This document shows positions 6,026 through 6,913 of a stretch of 6,913 nt of DNA, in pieces (positions within the stretch are counted from its first letter, which is position 1; the number at the start of each line of letters is the position of its first letter). Source of the stretch: Thermoleophilia bacterium (GTDB lineage Bacteria; Actinomycetota; Thermoleophilia; Gaiellales; F1-60-MAGs149); assembly GCA_016462095.1 (NCBI GenBank), contig JAEMTW010000098.1:1-6913 (forward strand), written 5' to 3'. The translations under genes were made by a program, and so were the position numbers. The notes under the pieces were generated by a model. The model saw nothing but the letters and a program-made list of their open reading frames with translations, ran no database searches and was not told where the DNA came from.

Positions 6026-6331
6026 ATGAGCGAAGTCACGAAGCAAATTGTGCTCGACGCACTCAACCAGGTTGAGGACCCCGAGCTCATGATGGGGATT
6101 GTCGACATTGGTCTCGTCTATGAGGTCGAGATCGACGAGAACAAGAATGTCCACGCGACCTACTCACTGACGTCGATGGGGTGCCCAGCCGGACCACACA
6201 TCGCCTCCGAGATCGATCGCGCAATTCGCGAGGTGCCTGGTGTCAACGAGGTCGAGGCCGAACTGGTCTGGTCGCCGCCGTGGACGCCCGAGCGCATGAG
6301 CGAAGACGCCAAGTTCGCACTCGGCTTCTAG
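6026..6331 (+). CDS. MIP18/DUF59 family iron-sulfur assembly factor (PaaD/SufT-like)
   Basis: The 101-residue protein spans a complete single MIP18 (DUF59) domain: VEDPEL at 16-21, GIVDIGLVYEV at 24-34, LTSMGCPAGP at 48-57 with the conserved Cys at 53, and a C-terminal VWSPPWTPERMS at 81-92. Members help mature or repair Fe-S proteins (SufT, eukaryotic MIP18/CIA2) or the PaaABCE phenylacetyl-CoA epoxidase (PaaD). No paa genes are visible, and PaaD proper usually has a zinc-type Cys-rich C-terminus that is missing here, so a general SufT-like Fe-S carrier role fits better. The gene has its own promoter candidate and a good ribosome binding site, starts 44 bases after the crotonase gene, and converges on the GcvT-family gene with a 27-base gap in which I see no convincing terminator. 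Confidence 0.92.
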   Translation: MSEVTKQIVLDALNQVEDPELMMGIVDIGLVYEVEIDENKNVHATYSLTSMGCPAGPHIASEIDRAIREVPGVNEVEAELVWSPPWTPERMSEDAKFALGF

Positions 6332-6358
6332 CCGTACCTCGAACGAATCGCGCGCGGC

Positions 6359-6913
6359 TCAGCCGAGTTTGGCTTTTCGTCGCTCTTTCTCGTAGGTCGG
6401 ATGCTGCACGATTTCGCCGCTGACATCGACCCCATCAACGCGCGCAGTGATCGCCTGTCCAACGACGATGTGATCGACATCCAGCTTGGCAAGGCCGAGC
6501 GTGCGTCCCCCAAGATACGGCGACCGAACCGCCTGGGTGATAAAGCCAATCTCTGTGCCATCCACGAAAATCGGTGCGCCACTCGCGTCGTCGCCACCAT
6601 CATCGAGAGTGACGCTGGTCAGCCGTAGTCGTGTCTCATCGCGATCGCGCAGGCAGCCGGCGCGACCTTGAAATTCTGCCTTGTCGAGGTTGACCGACCA
6701 GCCAAGGCCACACTCGTAGGGCGAGATCGTTGGATCGTATTCGACGCCGCCGATGATAAATCCGCCTTCGATGCGAAAAAGATCGAGCGCAACCATGCCG
6801 ATCACCGCCATCCCGTGAGCCTCACCAGCAATCATCAACGCATCCCACAATTCGAGCGCCCGCGACTCGTCTACCCACAACTCGTAGCCAAGTTCGGCGG
6901 TATAGCCAAGTCG
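6359..6913 (-). CDS. GcvT-family aminomethyltransferase-like protein, C-terminal part (5' end outside window)
   Basis: The frame runs leftwards from the window's right edge with no start. The first TTG, near 6880, lies inside a conserved motif and is not a start. The visible 184 residues open with RLGYTAELGYELWV, the classic folate-binding GcvT motif. LFRIEGG follows at about 45-51 and SPYECGLGW at 64-72, then a C-terminal barrel domain (about 99-184) with the expected GxxxGFITQAxxSPYLGG pattern. GcvT proteins bind tetrahydrofolate and transfer one-carbon units in the glycine cleavage system. Relatives demethylate sarcosine or dimethylglycine, or (YgfZ) help Fe-S enzymes. The end reads PTYEKERRKAKLG. 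No GcvH or GcvP is visible, so glycine cleavage specifically cannot be claimed. The N-terminal half is needed to choose a subfamily. It is convergent with the MIP18 gene. Confidence 0.92.
   Translation of the reverse strand, partial: RLGYTAELGYELWVDESRALELWDALMIAGEAHGMAVIGMVALDLFRIEGGFIIGGVEYDPTISPYECGLGWSVNLDKAEFQGRAGCLRDRDETRLRLTSVTLDDGGDDASGAPIFVDGTEIGFITQAVRSPYLGGRTLGLAKLDVDHIVVGQAITARVDGVDVSGEIVQHPTYEKERRKAKLG

Noticed and set aside
5243..6154. 303-residue open frame on the minus strand
   Set aside because: It lies wholly opposite the crotonase and start of the MIP18 gene, is Ser/Arg/Ala-rich with no recognisable domain, and is a typical high-GC shadow.
6355..6365. CGGCT-C-AGCCG inverted repeat at the end of the GcvT gene, considered as a terminator
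   Set aside because: The loop would be one base, and the alternative AGCCG/CGGCT pairing across 6330-6359 is only 5 bp around a 20-base loop.
1..6913. Signs of a mobile element, CRISPR array, tRNA, phage or defence system
   Set aside because: No direct-repeat arrays, transposase or integrase motifs, or tRNA-like cloverleaf were found; all substantial frames are explained by housekeeping or metabolic families plus one small unknown.

Overview
The window reads as an ordinary chromosomal stretch of a high-GC bacterium, most likely an actinobacterium; a Thermoleophilia-type lineage is my best guess. The reasons are high-GC codon use, GTG starts mixed with ATG, -10-like hexamers placed only 6-9 bases before start codons (leaderless style), and a cytochrome c maturation set of the CcmE/CcmF type with a Cys-form CcmE. 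The lineage is inferred; nothing in the window proves it.

Layout. (1) 2-823, plus strand: C-terminal part of a DEAD-box RNA helicase, cut by the window start. It ends at a perfect 16-bp hairpin (831-866) that also faces the end of the next gene. (2) 882-2003 (or 2024), minus strand: a class A beta-lactamase-fold serine hydrolase with an N-terminal all-beta-looking region. (3) 2062-2286, plus strand: a small gene of unknown function, divergent from the hydrolase, followed by a second hairpin (2327-2370) that resembles the first. (4) 2481-5246, plus strand: a compact ccmE-ccmF-ccmI operon for attaching heme to c-type cytochromes outside the membrane. (5) 5274-5981: a crotonase-family enzyme closer to the decarboxylase-like branch than to ordinary enoyl-CoA hydratases. 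(6) 6026-6331: a MIP18/PaaD-like iron-sulfur assembly factor with its own promoter and a good ribosome binding site. (7) 6359-6913, minus strand: the C-terminal part of a GcvT-family folate-binding protein, cut by the window end.

The clear functional unit is the ccm operon. CcmE carries CPSKY where proteobacterial CcmE has HxxxY, the hallmark of the 'System I*' variant. CcmF keeps the WWD heme loop and four candidate heme-ligand histidines, and CcmI is reduced to a membrane anchor plus coiled coil. The ABC exporter and handling parts (CcmABCD) and the apocytochrome thiol proteins (CcmG/CcmH) are not in this window.

I do not see convincing evidence of a new defence, mobile or RNA-guided system. 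There are no tRNA or rRNA genes, CRISPR arrays, transposases or phage genes. The points most worth a second look are the Cys-type CcmE in a minimal ccm operon, the two related intergenic hairpins, the crotonase lacking one catalytic glutamate, the RAT (not SAT) motif III in the helicase, and the recurrent leaderless -10 pattern.
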